Shown one piece after another: positions 11,330 through 23,047 of a stretch of 64,000 nucleotides of DNA; positions within the stretch are counted from its first letter, which is position 1, and every line of letters starts with the position of its first letter. Below the pieces are notes generated by a model. It worked only from the letters and a program-made list of their open reading frames with translations. It made no database searches and was not told the DNA's origin. Source of the stretch: Oikopleura dioica (Eukaryota; Chordata; Appendicularia; Copelata; Oikopleuridae); the NCBI GenBank assembly GCA_907165135.1, contig OU015567.1:1617001-1681000 (forward strand), read 5' to 3'. The position numbers and the translations under genes were made by a program.

Positions 11330-12599
11330 CTAAAAGTGTTTTATGCCAAAAGGGTCATTTCCAAGACTAACTTTTGATAGCACATTTGAACTATTTCTTA
11401 TTCCTTCCCAGGGCATATCTTTGAATGTTTCCCAGACGGTCGTATACGGCAGATTTTTCCAACTCAAGAAAGAGCTTCCTTGCCCATGCAACAAGGCGCA
11501 CCCTCTCTCTTTCGTTATTTTCTGACAGAAACAATCTTCTTTCAACTCGATAGTGCAAGACCGAACTCCCCAAGATCGAAGGTTCCATTCGCAGGGAAGA
11601 ATACCAAGCATCTCCTTATTCTCGTGGAAAAGAGCGTTCAAAGCGCACTGGTCAGCGAGAAAATGAGCTCTCCAGATAATATGACGGGTGATGGAGTCAT
11701 TGAGTGCTTTTTCGTAGGAGTTCTAATAGAGAATCGATTGAGTTGTTTTCCTTGTCTTACATTTGGGTCGTGATGATAAGGAGTCCTGAAAATATTTTGC
11801 CTCAGACGATCGAAATCCCAGATGTGCAGACCCCCGTTTAGGCCATATTTATTGTGAGAATATGGTCGATGCGAATAATATCTTTCGAAAGGATCGAAAA
11901 AATAACGTATTTTTACATCATCAGATTCATCATTTTTATCCTTTGCCATGCTCTTTATGAGGATGTTCTTGAGCCATTCCGATAACTGTATTATTCGGCA
12001 AATGGTCAAAAATTTCAAAAAGCTCCTCAATCGGCCTGAGAATAATCGTATCTGCATCGAGCAACATCAATCTTTTCAACTCTGGGAAAGTTTGATGGAA
12101 AACGACTTTCAAGTGGCCACAGCCTTTGAATTTCAGAGTTTCGCGAAGTGAGTCCATTTCGGGAGACGTATTGTCTTTTCGGATGTCGAAAAATGTGTGG
12201 TTCAGATCGGGTATAGAAGTGGAGATGAAGTTCTGGACAGAAATTGGGTTGTCAGTGGCGATTCGGAAGTTGATATGGCAGTTTGTGAAAGTAAGGATGC
12301 TCTTAGAAGGAGTAAATGGGGATCAATGAATGATCTTTTCCTACCTTTATCGAAACGAGGAACATATTCAGGAAGAAGTCAGTTTTCGTCCCTCCACCAG
12401 GGCAAATTATAAAACCAATATCTAGCTCTCTCATTTTTCTCTCATTATTTTGATCTTTTCGAATTTGAAGATATCTTTGTATTGAAGAAAAATCAGCATA
12501 TTGCTCGATCAGAAACGGATAGTAAAAACTTATTCCAAGCGCAGTCAAAATTATTAAAATTACCAAAATTTTTAAGAAAAGAAAAACTCTCTCACGCAT
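11330..12599 (-). CDS. GT8 glycosyltransferase, glucoside xylosyltransferase-like
   Basis: A type II membrane protein of about 376 residues. The start ATG is at 12599. A short cytoplasmic Lys/Arg tail and one signal anchor (VFLFLKILVILIILTALGISF) precede a GT8 catalytic domain. Its markers are the DxD metal site in LMLLDADTIIL, the MAQEHPHK segment, YGLNGGLHIWDF, and the C-terminal DQCALNALFHENKEMLGILPCEWN and LLHGQG blocks typical of GXYLT-type enzymes. Exons: 12345-12599, about 11941-12301, 11761-11881, 11330-11722. The second intron (about 11882-11940) lacks an in-frame GT donor; GC-AG or AT-AG solutions keep frame. Expected to be Golgi-resident, transferring a sugar from a nucleotide donor, possibly xylose to O-glucose on EGF repeats; acceptor is inferred from family only. 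Confidence 0.82.
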
Positions 12600-13465
12600 T
12601 TTCACTGTTGTTATTATTTCTGTTTCCTAGGATTTTTACGTAACAAAGAGCAGCAATTAAAAAATCATAAGTTTTATGATGCGATGTGTCAAGGTTAAAG
12701 CGACAAAATGACGGATTTTGCTGATTTTTGTGTGAAAATTCAGAGTGTCGAAAATTTGTTCTTTTTTAAATCTTATATTATTAATAATCATTTTGATAAA
12801 ACAATTATAAGGGAAATTCGCGCTGAAAGACAAAATCCCAATTAGTAATAAGCAATAAACTTCAAAACATCATCTCAGACGCGCGATAAATCAGACTTTG
12901 ATGAATAAAATAATTTCGACTCTGCTCTCTAGAAACACAGCTTTACGCAGTTTTTATGTTTTGCAATCATGGAGGAGTTAGTGAAAATGGAGGAGTATAA
13001 ATCGAGAGGAACATCTTTGAAGGCATCGATCAAGAGAAAAATAAGCTCTGAGGAGTATGTCAAGAAAGAAATTAAAATTACAGGAAACTCTCAACAAAGC
13101 CCTAGAAATGAGGACAAAATAAAAATATTTTTGAGAGTCGGATAAGTCTACGAAGAGGAGCCCTTAACCCGAAAAAGTAGCCGCACCGAAAGCCTCCCTC
13201 GAAAAACTTCGAACCTTGACGAATCCATCGACCACGACCTGGGTGGATTTATTAGATTCTGCAGCATAGGCTTGGTTCAAATTAATTTCAAGCTCCAAAC
13301 CCTAACTCATCATTTTTGACCCGATTTTGAGCTTTTTACTGCGCCTTCATCACCGCTGCTCTTTTCATGACGTACATTTTGCTTTATGTCAATCTTGGCT
13401 AGAAAGGAAAGATGACTCGCTGTACATTTTCTGTATGACTGTATTTATTTTTAAACAAAGAGATT
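12600..13465. other. Intergenic, with a possible short basic ORF
   Basis: AT-rich. A plus-strand frame at 12969-13145 (58 codons, ATG start, Lys/Glu rich) is followed by a second protein-like frame at about 13152-13320 (SSRTESLPRKTSNLDES). I found no splice that joins them in phase, so I do not call a gene. The head-to-tail arrangement with the claudin gene on the other strand leaves this as a probable 3'-3' intergenic region. Confidence 0.35.
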
Positions 13466-14367
13466 TTATACAAATTCTTTTCTCTGGGAATATTGAGATG
13501 AGTGGTAGGATTGAGCGTAATGGTGGCCGGATTGGTAGTTGTTTCGTTGAGCATCTGAAAATTTTTGAATTTCGACGAGACTTCTTGCTACTTACAGTCG
13601 ACGTCGTACTCGTCCTCTTCATCATCCTTGCTGCCGCAGCAACCCATAAACATAATGATAGCGACACCGATATAAATGGCAGATGCGCACCATCCAGCGT
13701 AAATTGCCGCTCCCAGAGTCCATTGAGTTCCCTAAAATCTCCACTATAAAAAGCCTCTAGAATCGTTACTTACAGCATTGACTTGCATTCCTCCACCATA
13801 TCCGCCACCGCCCATAGCAAGCATTTTGTACCTTCTAATGATGCTATGAGCGGCCCAGGAAGTAGCGGCAAGAATCAAGAAACCCGCGACGGAAAAGCAA
13901 CCGGCAGCGCCGCCAGCTGCTCGATTTTTGTCTTTTTTGGTGCTGGCGATGTTGACCGATTCGGAAGAAGCGACGCCGGAAACAAATCCGCAGGTTCCAG
14001 CGATGCAGCCGAGGATGACAAGGGCTCTTAGTGGAATATAAGTAAGGGTTGAAAAGGGTCTTTTCTTATTACCGAAAACCGACTATTCCATATTGAGCTA
14101 ACTGAGCAATACCGAATTGAGAAAGACTCTGGCATTGATAATTTCCAGCATTAGCTGGCTTCTCACAGTATTTCCACAAGCCGAGGGCCTTGGTTTGTGA
14201 TGTCTGGATTCCTTAATATCTTCGTTGATATCATTTGATTGAATTTGAATCTGCTCACCTGCCATATTAGAGACATTTGTAGCCCAAAAAGGTGTGATCA
14301 GACAATAAAAACTCAAAAAGACTGCGCAAAAGCCGAGAAAGATGCCTACTGTTCTTGCAAACCCCAT
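13466..14367 (-). CDS. Claudin-family tight-junction protein
   Basis: Five exons (14259-14367, 14073-14211, 13774-14026, 13596-13731, 13466-13554) with 41-47-bp class GT-AG introns give 241 residues. The layout is claudin: a first transmembrane helix ending in TPFW, a first extracellular loop with GLWKYC and a second Cys (NYQCQSL), then three more hydrophobic segments (RALVILGCIAGTCGFVSG, AGCFSVAGFLILAATSWAA, IYAGWCASAIYIGVAIIMF). The cytoplasmic tail is short, Tyr/His/Gln rich, and ends in -EFV, matching the C-terminal PDZ-ligand pattern of claudins. Expected in epithelial cell-cell junctions setting paracellular permeability. Claudins are characteristic of chordates, supporting the organism call. 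The alternative stop directly after exon 4 (TGTAAGTAG) is less likely because the spliced tail carries the PDZ motif. Confidence 0.9.
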
Positions 14368-14557
14368 TTTCAACGAATTCTCTGCTCACTCGACAACGGA
14401 AATTTGAATATTGCGGGTGCGCCGGATTGATGAACAAATACGAATTTGGCCTCCGTAATTGGCAAGCAAATGGTAGAAGGGAAAACAAATACCAGTATGG
14501 CGGGACAATGAGAGAATAAAATAAATATGAACAACAATTTTCTTAGATTGATTCCAA

Positions 14558-15460
14558 CTATAAACGAAAAAGAAAATCGTATGGTTTCCCAACATTCCCC
14601 AGTTTTCGTGATATTGCTTTCAAGTTCTCTTGAAATCGCTCTTTATAGCTCATTATACTTTTTTCAGCGAGTGTAACTTCGGTTAAATGATGGAGTTCTT
14701 TGAATATTTCATCCAAAATATCTGCCATTTGCGTCCGAAAGAAGGACTCGTATCTGATTATTATTTTCCCACAATCATTGTGCCATTTTCGTGCCTGATT
14801 GATCAATTGATGCGTCTCCGTTTCCCATCTTTCTTTCAGGCTTATTTCTTCGATAGCCTGGAGTCGCATGTTATCTACTTCTTCTTCAATATTTTTTTGA
14901 GTTTTGAATAGAGTTTTGAAATAAGACTCAAATCGAACTTGATGCATATTCAGATATTCTAGATTATCATCGATATAATCATTTTCAGTGATAACTCTTT
15001 CGAATATTCTTTTTATCTTTTGTCCCAGTTCCAGAATGTTGGTTTCAAGCTCAGTAGACGTTTGTACAGCGTCAGATTCTAGTTTTTTGATAACTAATTC
15101 TTGATTTTCAAGCCTTTGCTTCAGGTCCTCATTATCCGTCTCAAGCTTTTTGATCAACGAATTCTGATCATTAATTGTGTTCTTCAAATCATATCTTTCG
15201 CTTTCAGCATCCGCTATCTTTATTGTCAGCCAGTCTGTCTTCCTTTTTACTTGTCGAATTTCATCATCAATCATTTTCTGCAAATCCCCTCTTGTTAAAC
15301 CTGAAGACTCGAAGTCGATACTTTTACTTCATGCTTTCTTACCTGGTCCAACTTCTCTATTTACTGAATCCTCAGAAAAAGAACTTTCACTTTGAGAGGA
15401 GAAATTTTCAAAATCATTAGTAACAGTATTTTCACTTGCCGTACTTTCGTTGTCAGACAT
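14558..15460 (-). CDS. Coiled-coil protein of unknown function
   Basis: Two exons (15343-15460 and 14558-15300, 42-bp GT-AG intron) encode 286 residues. The first 45 residues are Ser/Glu-rich and disordered (SSQSESSFSEDS). The rest is predicted to be almost all helical, with heptad-like Leu/Ile spacing over about residues 50-130 (IKKLETDNEDLKQRLENQEL). A second helical region rich in Phe/Glu follows (about 140-270). No signal peptide or catalytic motif is seen. It lies 97 bp from neither promoter nor operon marker that I can identify; the upstream MTIF2 gene has its own AATAAA near 15617. Likely cytoplasmic or cytoskeletal, by inference only. Confidence 0.72.
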
Positions 15461-15633
15461 TTTCGAAAAGCTTCTCGACAAAAAATGATTTTCCCTCAAT
15501 AGAGGAGTAAAGCAAAGAGAACACCTCTTGAAAGAAATGTTAACAATCAGTATTTAAATATGAAATTCAAATACAGACTGTCATTGACATCATTTATTTC
15601 TTTTCTTATAGTTTATTACACAATAGAAAGAAA

Positions 15634-18198
15634 TCATGACCAGTTCCATTCAAGATCCCGTCTTGACGATTCTCTTGTCGTCGCTTTTAAAATATCTCCA
15701 GGAAGAAACCCCCTATCAATCCAATCTGCCGAGAATCCAAACTCACCTTCATCGACATACTCTATTTCATTTGCTATAAACATTAAGTAGGAGTTTATCG
15801 TATTCTGCATTACCTTTATAAAATAAAGTAGCAGCGGATGTTTTATAAATTTGAATTCCTCTCCTCATTATTGAAATTTCAGCTTCTGTCGATAAATGAC
15901 CGCTAAAAACATGCTCGAAACTGTAAAAATCGTCTCGTACCTTTTAATCCTACACCCAGCTAAAAGACCTTCTTTCTTGTCACCAGGGTTAACTCCTTTT
16001 TGAAACACTTTTAAAACCTCAGCTTCTCCACTTTCTTCCTCAACGATGTCAAGCGGCATTGCTTCCGCTAGATCTGCTTCGATTTCATTCATCAAATGGT
16101 AGATAACGTTGGAGTCGTAGATTTTGATGGCGTTTTCTTTGGCTTGGAAAGCGATTTTCGGATCAATTGGTTGGTTGAAATTGATAATCTGTAGCTTTGG
16201 CGTTGCTTTATGACGATTTTAAAAGAGATCTATTTAATAACTTTTCTATTGAAATCATTCCTGAAAAAGCTTCTTTTATATCAGCAGTCGAGATGGGACC
16301 AACATCAAAGTTAATAATCGACATCAAGGGCTCATCATCTTCCGGCTCGTATTTTCCAATTGCATCTCTTACTTGTTCGCAAACGAAACTCAAGAATCAA
16401 TTATAAAAGCTTGCAAACCAGACCTATGATAGCTTCAACGGAGCCAGAAACATCGCCTTTCACGAGAAACTGGAAGGACTTTTCTTTTTGAATTTCCAGG
16501 GCTTCAAGTTTTTTCGCTTGAATCATCAGATCAATGTGGGTTCTTTGCTCGGTCGTTAGTCGATAGTAGCCTTTTTCGATTTTTCGTCGCATGATTTCTT
16601 TGTCGTAGTCCATATTTTCTAAGAGAGACGTAAGCGACCGAAGAGAGTGAATAAATTGTACCTGAGGAGTTGTTTTCAATGTTGTATTGCATCTCAAACT
16701 GCTTTCTCGCTTCTGCTTCTCTGAATTTCTTCGCTTTTTCGGCAAGTGTCTTCTTTGTCGCTTGAAAAAACGCACCAGGATCTGGCCGACTTTTGAATCC
16801 AACAACAAGTCCAAACTCCCCCGGTCCAAGTTTCTTTACTTTCTTCATCTTTTCATCAAACAACTGTCTAATCTTCGCCACATGCGTTCCAGCAATCACG
16901 TGTTGCCCCGATTTCAGTTCACCACGATTGATTAAAACGGTCGAGACAAGACCGAGTCCAGTCTTCGGTGCTTGTGTTTCGAGAATGAATCCTTCTGCAT
17001 CGCCGGTTTTCGCGGCCTTGAGATTTTGTTCTTCAATACTTTCTTGGAGAAACAAGAGCATTTCTTCAACCCCTTCTCCTGTCTTTGCAGAGATTGGGAA
17101 AACATCCTCGCTGTCGAAATAGTTGCGAATTTGCGCCGTGACTCTCTCGATATCCGCTCCCTTTCTGTCCATCTTCGTGATGACAAAGGTGATTGGCGTG
17201 TTGGATTTCTTCGCAAACTCGACAGACTGGATGGTCTGTGGCATGACTCCATCATCAGCCGCAACGACGACAATAACACGGTCAACAACTGACGCGCCTC
17301 GTTCTCGAATCGCTCGAAAAGCAGCGTGCCCGGGCGTGTCCAAAAACGTCATTTTTTCTCCAAGAACTTTGACACTGAACGCAGCGATATGTTGAGTAAT
17401 TCCTCCAGCTTCCGCGTCCGCTATGAATGACGAACGGAGATGGTCCAGAAGGGTGGTTTTTCCGTGGTCGACGTGACCCATAATCGCGACGCAAGGGATC
17501 TTTTTAGTTAGATTTTTCGGATTAGTTTCTGGCGAAGCTGGGAAAAGATCGTTGTCCTGAATGAATTGGAGTTCCTTTTCGATTTCGTACTCGTGGTCGA
17601 TATTGTTTATTCTTATCGTGATGCCCATTTCTTTCGCGATCATTTGAATTATCCGCGGTTCTGGCTAAAATATGTGAAAAATAAAATCAACTTAAATTTT
17701 CCAACCTGAAAAGTTTTTTTCAACTGATGACTCTTCAAATGCGGCACATTCAAAATCCTGGCATAACTTTCAATTAACAGCAATCTATCAACATTCAAGG
17801 AATCGAAGTAATTAAACCACATCTCCCAAGTCCAGCCGATCTCCCCAAAATCACGCAACTTTGGTCCCGGAACGGTAACGATTGTTTCTTCTTGCTCGAG
17901 GCGGCGCTCAGCAGACCGGGCTTTTCGTTCGATTCCTTCGAGTTTGACGCGTTCTTGACGCTCCGATTCTTGAATGAAAGCCTTTTTCGTCTTTTCGGAG
18001 GTTCAGTAAGAGTTAAAAAAAACAAGTCATTCGAAAAAGGAGGTAGAACCTGACCATTTTCGCTTTCGCCATTCTGCCGGTGACGACACTATTTATCATC
18101 GATTCAAAGTCTTCATTTCTCAGCCTGACAGAATAACTCAGAGCCCTATTTCGCCGTAAAACGGTCCTCGCTATTCCCAATTTCGATGCAGAATTCAT
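15634..18198 (-). CDS. MTIF2: Mitochondrial translation initiation factor IF-2
   Basis: Eight exons (18055-18198, 17706-17990, 16662-17664, 16424-16618, 16261-16365, 15941-16205, 15814-15860, 15634-15761) give 580 residues. The N-terminus is basic and Ser/Arg-rich, as expected for mitochondrial import. The GTPase domain has G1 GHVDHGKT, G3 DTPGH and G4 TKMD. Domains II-IV follow, including GDVSGSVEAI and the C-terminal EFGFSADW ... GFLPGDIL block. The protein should deliver initiator fMet-tRNA to the mitochondrial small ribosomal subunit. The fifth intron (16206-16260) reads GA-AG; with it removed the conserved ADIKEAFS/ATPKLQIINFNQPI region is continuous. G4 having Thr rather than Asn is slightly unusual. 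AATAAA at about 15617 on the minus strand. Confidence 0.95.
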
Positions 18199-18352
18199 GC
18201 TAGAAAGAACAACTCTCAGAAGATCATTTTTCGCTGAAATCTTTCTTTATTCCTTCAATAGATACAGGTTCGTACAGGCAAAAACATTCTGTTCAGCAGC
18301 TTTTTCAATTTGAAAATGGAATAAAAATGTCGCTCGTGATTTTCTTCAAATT

Positions 18353-19088
18353 CTATCCTTGCCATTTTAACTTGCCCTTGTTTCCGACGATCTTTCTTGG
18401 GGGAGTCTTGACGCGTAAGCAGCTCTTGGTGGGCGTCACGTGAGCGTTGGGAACGGAGCTATCGCCTTGGTGCTTTCCCACGACCTCTGGCTTGTCCAAT
18501 TTCTAGGAACAAGCGGTTAGAAATGGGAATTTACTTTGTTCCTACCTTGAAGGGCTTGAACTCCGCAATCTGTTCGCGGAACTTCAATTTGAACTCCTTC
18601 GAATAGTTCTGCTTCACCGCCTCTTTGTTAACCTTCGACTGCTTCTTTTGCTTCTTCATCAGTTTCCGCTGAGCAGCTGTGACGAAGGCAGTGCCGGATG
18701 GTTCCGAAGGTTCGTCAGCGACTTTGACGAACTTGAGGTCTTCGCCCTTCAGTTTCTTGCCGAATTTCTTGCGCGGTTCTTTGCACGCGTTCACCTTGTT
18801 TAAAATGTCAGGAACGAACGAAAGGAAAGATTTGGAACTCACCCTTGGATCCTCACTCGGTATCTTGTCGATGTTCCTTCGGATCTGTTCGGCTAACTCT
18901 GCAAGGGAGGTTTTTGCCGGCTCATCTCGCTTTTTTATTTCGAGGACGATGTCCTCGTCCTCTTTTTCGTCATCGAAGAGATTTTCATCGTCGAGTATAG
19001 TATCGTCGATGGTATAATTGGGACGTTCTGGCGAGTCCCAGGGACGAGGTTGAGCATCGGTAGTGCCTTCATACCATGGAGGCGACAT
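18353..19088 (-). CDS. Basic, probably nuclear protein of unknown function
   Basis: Exon 18546-19088 joins exon 18353-18502 over a 43-bp GT-AG intron, giving about 230 residues. The N-terminus is acidic (DDENLFDDEKEDEDIV). The middle and C-terminus are very Lys/Arg rich (RKLMKKQKKQSK), followed by PTKSCLRVKTPPRKIV, reminiscent of PP1-docking or cyclin-substrate motifs in nuclear proteins. Inside the large exon, 18795-18842 looks like a 48-bp in-frame intron (GTGAGT ... AACAAG), so the real protein may lack 16 residues there. No family is recognised. Nuclear or nucleolar location is inferred from composition. Confidence 0.6.
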
Positions 19089-19304
19089 TCTGGCGACATC
19101 TTCGAAGACTCCCTTAAAAATTCAGTGACTGAGATGTCTTATCAAGGCCGGACGTAATTCACAGATTCTCGAAAATTCCAAAAAAATTACGAAATCGCAA
19201 TTAGAAAGAAATCAATATTTTCTTATCAGAACGATACATTTCTTTATTCATTCTTTATCTCTACATCATGCACAGAAGAATGATCACTCGTGCAGTATTT
19301 TTTC

Positions 19305-20077
19305 TCAATTTACCATTTTCTCGTTTTTGCTGGTTTTCTTCTTTTTCTGTGTTTTCGTCTCTTTCACTGCGGTGCGCTCAGTTGTCGCGGGCGCGGGGAT
19401 AGGCGCCGATTCATCAGCCTCTAGGATTGCGAGATTCTTGGCCACTTTCCTTTTCCTCTTTAGTTTTCGAATGACGCGCTCGACTTCCGCGCTTGGTTGT
19501 TCCAACTCGTCAGTTCCGAATCCTTCGTCTTCTTCTCCAGAAGCAATTTCGACTTCTGACCACTGCTGTTCTGCCGCCTCTTTTGCTTCCTGATTTCGGG
19601 ATTCAAAACAGTCGAAAATTCAAAGTACCTTCTATTACTTCAGTAGAAAAATGGTAAAGAAAAGGCTCTGATCCCTTCCCTGTTTTCTCCTCTTCGCTCT
19701 TTCCTTGATCTTCAACGCCTTTGGCTTCTTCTTCTCCTTCGGTTTCTTGACAACTCTAGAATCAATCTGGTCATCTTCGATGTCCAAAAACTTCTCGAGC
19801 TTCTTTGAAATATCGCCATCGATGGAATACGCTTTCTTGACGCCTATTGCAAAATGATAATCAATGCCAAAAGCGTTCATAACTAACCGTCCCACTTTTT
19901 CAATTCCTTCTTCGAGTATCCCTCTTCTGTGTGGTAGAGGAATTTGTCGACATCGTCCGTTTCCATCGTCCAGTCGCTGATCTCGTCCATTGGGCATTCG
20001 CCTTCGGCAACGCTCTTCAGTCGCTGGAGAACTCGATTCATCGCTTTCTGCTGCTTTTTGTTTACTAAAAGAATCAT
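19305..20077 (-). CDS. Lys-rich protein, probably nuclear, family not recognised
   Basis: At least three coding blocks in one order and strand: 19903-20077 (KKQQKAMNRVLQRLKSVAEG, EISDWTMETDDVDKF), 19685-19858 (GVKKAYSIDGDISKKLEKF, then KPKEKKKPKALKIKERAKRRK) and 19305-19585 (EAKEAAEQQWSEVEIASGEEDEGFG to a Lys-rich end). The first two join by a normal GT-AG intron. The second and third need a non-GT donor: the intron is flanked by a CAGGGAAG/CAGGAAG near-repeat and keeps frame only if cut after CAG. The start is uncertain; an ATG in the frame lies near 20077 and further 5' exons may exist. Composition suggests a nuclear or ribosome-biogenesis factor, not proven. Confidence 0.5.
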
Positions 20078-20119
20078 GAAAATAAATGGAAATGGAAAAT
20101 TGAACAAAAAGGGGACCAC

Positions 20120-21240
20120 CTGATTCTCAAGAACTTTCGTTAACCGTACTTATCCTCTAAATAAAAAATGGATCTAGGTCAATAATCATCCCACGAAAAA
20201 AGTCACCCCGTTCTCAAGAATGTTTATTTCGTCTCAATTCCCCGCGTCGTAAACATTAAAAATTCCAGAGCCGATCTTGACCGGGTTGACAGGTGATTAA
20301 TTTTAACAAATCTGGAAACATCTTTTGCGATAGCGATCAGACTCCGGCGCTTTGAAGGAGCAGCGGAAAGGATTAAAGAAAATCTTGTAGACAATCGGAA
20401 GACAGATGGGCATAACAAGAAAGGGATGAGAGAAAAAGGATGAAAATCGGCGGAGCTGACCGGAAACAGACCATTTTTCAAATAGAATAAATTTTCCAAA
20501 ATATACAAATGTACCTATTCCTGGAAAGCCAGTCAATATTAATAAACTTGTCTATAAGACAAGTTTAGTAAACTAATCTATCTTTTCGATGGTGAATTTT
20601 GCAATTCGATCAAGCTCATTTCATAACATGCCATATCCTTCGAAGTCAGGCCCCAGAAACAAAGCGGTTTCGCCAAAAAAAAACATTTCAGTCGGCTCAA
20701 ATTTCTAGCGAAGGTACTTCGTCAAGGCCACTTTCGAAGTTTTATGTCACTTTTTTCTTCATGAGATACCTTCTAGTTTAGCTGGCATAAAATCGGATCA
20801 GGATAAATACTGAAGCCCCTAAAAACTATGCAGTTTCATAGTAAAAAACCGAATTGAGTAAATAAAAACAGTATAGCCGTCGTGTATAATTAACCCCGCG
20901 CCGTACCGACTTCACTCTCAAAACCTGGCATTGCTCCATAATTTCCCCCAAAAAAGCAACGAAAACAAGACTCACAACAAAAACCCCACCGAACAAAGGT
21001 CAACACAAGCGCCTGCCAGTGCCACTCAGCTTATCTTTTCCAAACTATCAATCCACAAAACAAAAGCGCGAAATTGAAAAATTTTTCATTACACAAAAAT
21101 TAGGGCTTATTGGATCTCTAGCGGGGCAGATGGCAATTTTTGCTTAGAGATACTTATCGCTTGATTAGCGGAAAAGAAACCACCGTCTGAAAAAACACCG
21201 CCACGATATCCCGAGCGCCACCCAGCTGCTCCTCAAGGAA
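20120..21240. other. Intergenic, with a possible minus-strand gene end
   Basis: A minus-strand AATAAA occurs near 20222 and a short protein-like frame lies just upstream of it (20303-20435, FSSFFSHPFLVMPICLPIVYK), preceded by a GT-AG-like intron (about 20450-20510). I could not find a convincing start or family, so I leave it uncalled. From 20560 to 21240 I see no coding signal; the promoter of the 21309 gene lies at its end. Confidence 0.35.
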
Positions 21241-21242
21241 CC

Positions 21243-21250
21243 TATATAAA
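21243..21250 (+). promoter_or_regulatory. TATA box
   Basis: TATATAAA sits 59 bp before the ATG of the single-exon gene at 21309 and is followed by a short purine-rich leader with repeated TCAAAAATCAA. The spacing fits a start of transcription near 21275. This is one of the few clear core promoters in the window. Confidence 0.6.
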
Positions 21251-21308
21251 TCCCCAAATTTTTCAAGAGAAGCATCAAAAATCAAAAATCAACGACTTAA
21301 AAGAAAAC

Positions 21309-21812
21309 ATGAACAACCTTTCCATCGAATACTCCGCTTTCGAAAAGATGATCACGAAGAATAAGAGACGTTCTAGCTCGCCTATCCCCTCCCGCATTCG
21401 CCTCAGTTCTCCCCAGCCCCGATTCAACGCTCCTTTGGCCGTCCGAGTCCACTCCGTTGCCCCTCAAAAGAGATCTGCTGTACAGAAGATCCTGAAGACT
21501 ATTCGCAAGAAGATCCTGATCAAGCGAAAAGAGTCCGCTGCAAGCATCGAGTTTTCCTACGCCCAGCGATCGCTCAACGGTTCCGAGCTGCGAGAAAGAA
21601 TTGAACAAACTCGCAACGAACGACTGGAGCTTCAACGAAAACTCGCCTCGATGGAGAGTAAAGCGAAATCGAGAGTTCAAGCTCCACGACGAACAGAGTC
21701 GATTAAAGAAGCGATGAAGCAGAAAGTACTGATCCAGAAACGTCTCAAAAGAAGATCTCAAGAAGCGACTCAGAATTACCATGTTTCTGCTACTATTAAA
21801 CTGAACGCTTGA
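21309..21812 (+). CDS. Basic intronless protein of unknown function
   Basis: A single uninterrupted frame of 167 codons with ATG start, a TATA box 59 bp upstream and AATAAA near 21834. The protein is Ser/Arg/Lys-rich at the N-terminus (RRSSSPIPSRIRLSSPQPR). It continues with a basic helix (ILKTIRKKILIKRKES) and a likely coiled coil (ELRERIEQTRNERLELQRKL) before a basic tail. No domain family is recognised. Lack of introns and the strong TATA box suggest a tissue- or stage-specific, highly expressed gene. It converges tail-to-tail with RRP1, whose stop is only about 60 bp away. Confidence 0.75.
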   Translation: MNNLSIEYSAFEKMITKNKRRSSSPIPSRIRLSSPQPRFNAPLAVRVHSVAPQKRSAVQKILKTIRKKILIKRKESAASIEFSYAQRSLNGSELRERIEQTRNERLELQRKLASMESKAKSRVQAPRRTESIKEAMKQKVLIQKRLKRRSQEATQNYHVSATIKLNA

Positions 21813-21873
21813 AAAATACCCATTCTGTAAAATGAATAAACTGTAAATATCTCAAAATTTTAATATCTCTTCC

Positions 21874-23047
21874 TTAAACTATCTCTAAAATCAGAAGCAA
21901 AAAGCATGTTTGAAGCCTTACCATTTTCACTTTCTTGCATAAATTCGATCAGTTTCTGCACAAGCTGGTCGAAATCCAATTCTAGAGTTCCCTCTTCTTC
22001 CATTCCAGCGACAGTTTCCGCGATGCCCGGGTTTTCTTTCAATAGTTATTCAAAAAGAACCAGGATGCGTTAATACTCCCAGAGAGCCAGAAAATGGCAA
22101 TATTCATTCTTCAACGAAAATTAATGAATAACTTTTCCTTCGCCAGCTTTTCTCATGACTTCCATGCTCGGCTCTGACCTTTCAATCAGATCCTCAAAGA
22201 TCAGCTTTACAATTTTCTGCCGAAACGGTCCAATTTTCGTCTGAGCAGCGACCTTCGCCCAGCAGAAGATCAATTCGTGCGCGATTTCTGTCGGCATTGG
22301 CCCCTTCTCAGCCTTTGTTCCGCCGATTTTGATGAGTTCTTCTGTCCATATGTCGACGAAATGATAACGTAGGCCTAGGGGACAAGACGACTTTCCAACT
22401 GGTTGATGGAACTGTAGAGGGCCGGCGGAAAGGACGCCGATGAACCACTGTACTTCTCCGATTTTCCAAGAGTTGTTCGCCAAAGTTTCAAGGGAGAAAC
22501 GGAGGAGGAGGCGGACGAGAAGCATGAATTTTGACATTCTGAGGCGGTCGATCCCCGTCCATTCTCGGTTGATGATTTCGAGCGCGCTAGAATAAAGAAA
22601 TATGGATTGCCCAAAATAGAGAAGCCGCTTGCGGCTTCGAGACACAAAAATGAAGCCGCACTACGCGGAGCATTCTCGAGTTTAGCAATCTAGAGTTAGA
22701 AGCAAAGAGATGTACCCTTGGATGAAGTTCCACTTGCTCTTGTCATTGTCCAGCATGAAGATGATCTTCGCCATTCTTTCCGCCAGTTGCTCCTGAACTT
22801 CCAGACCGTCGGAATGCCACATCATGAAAAACATTCCTTTCCAAGCGCAGAGAGCTTCTGTTCGGGACAAAACTGTAGATCTGGAAAAAGAGGGTTAGGA
22901 AAGAGAGAAGGAAGAAGGAAGTGCTTACTTTTGAAAGACATTTTTTAAATATTTGAAGGCTCTTTCTCGTTCAGGAAGAGTGTTGGCAGCGAGATTTCTA
23001 GCGATTGTTACGTAATCGGGCTTTGTTTCTTCGATTTCGACTACCAT
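21874..23047 (-). CDS. RRP1: Ribosomal RNA processing protein 1 (Nop52 family)
   Basis: Exons 22929-23047, 22716-22880 and about 22125-22586 join in phase. Later exons near 21922-22043 and 21874-21884 complete the protein, but the junction at about 22045-22125 is not resolved. Conserved RRP1 features: IARNLAANTLPERERAFKYLKN, TEALCAWKGMFFMMWHSDGLEVQEQLAE, then NREWTGIDRLRMSKFMLLVRLLLR and LGLRYHFVDIWTEELIKIGG. The family acts in the nucleolus in 27S/28S pre-rRNA maturation. Metazoan RRP1 proteins often have a long charged tail; here the C-terminus is short. The second intron (22587-22715) is longer than usual and carries a palindromic GAAGCCGC/GCGGCTTC mini-repeat. Confidence 0.85.

Noticed and set aside
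15560-15790. Plus-strand 76-codon frame starting like a signal anchor
   Set aside because: It is antisense to the last two exons of MTIF2, whose C-terminal sequence is clearly conserved on the minus strand.
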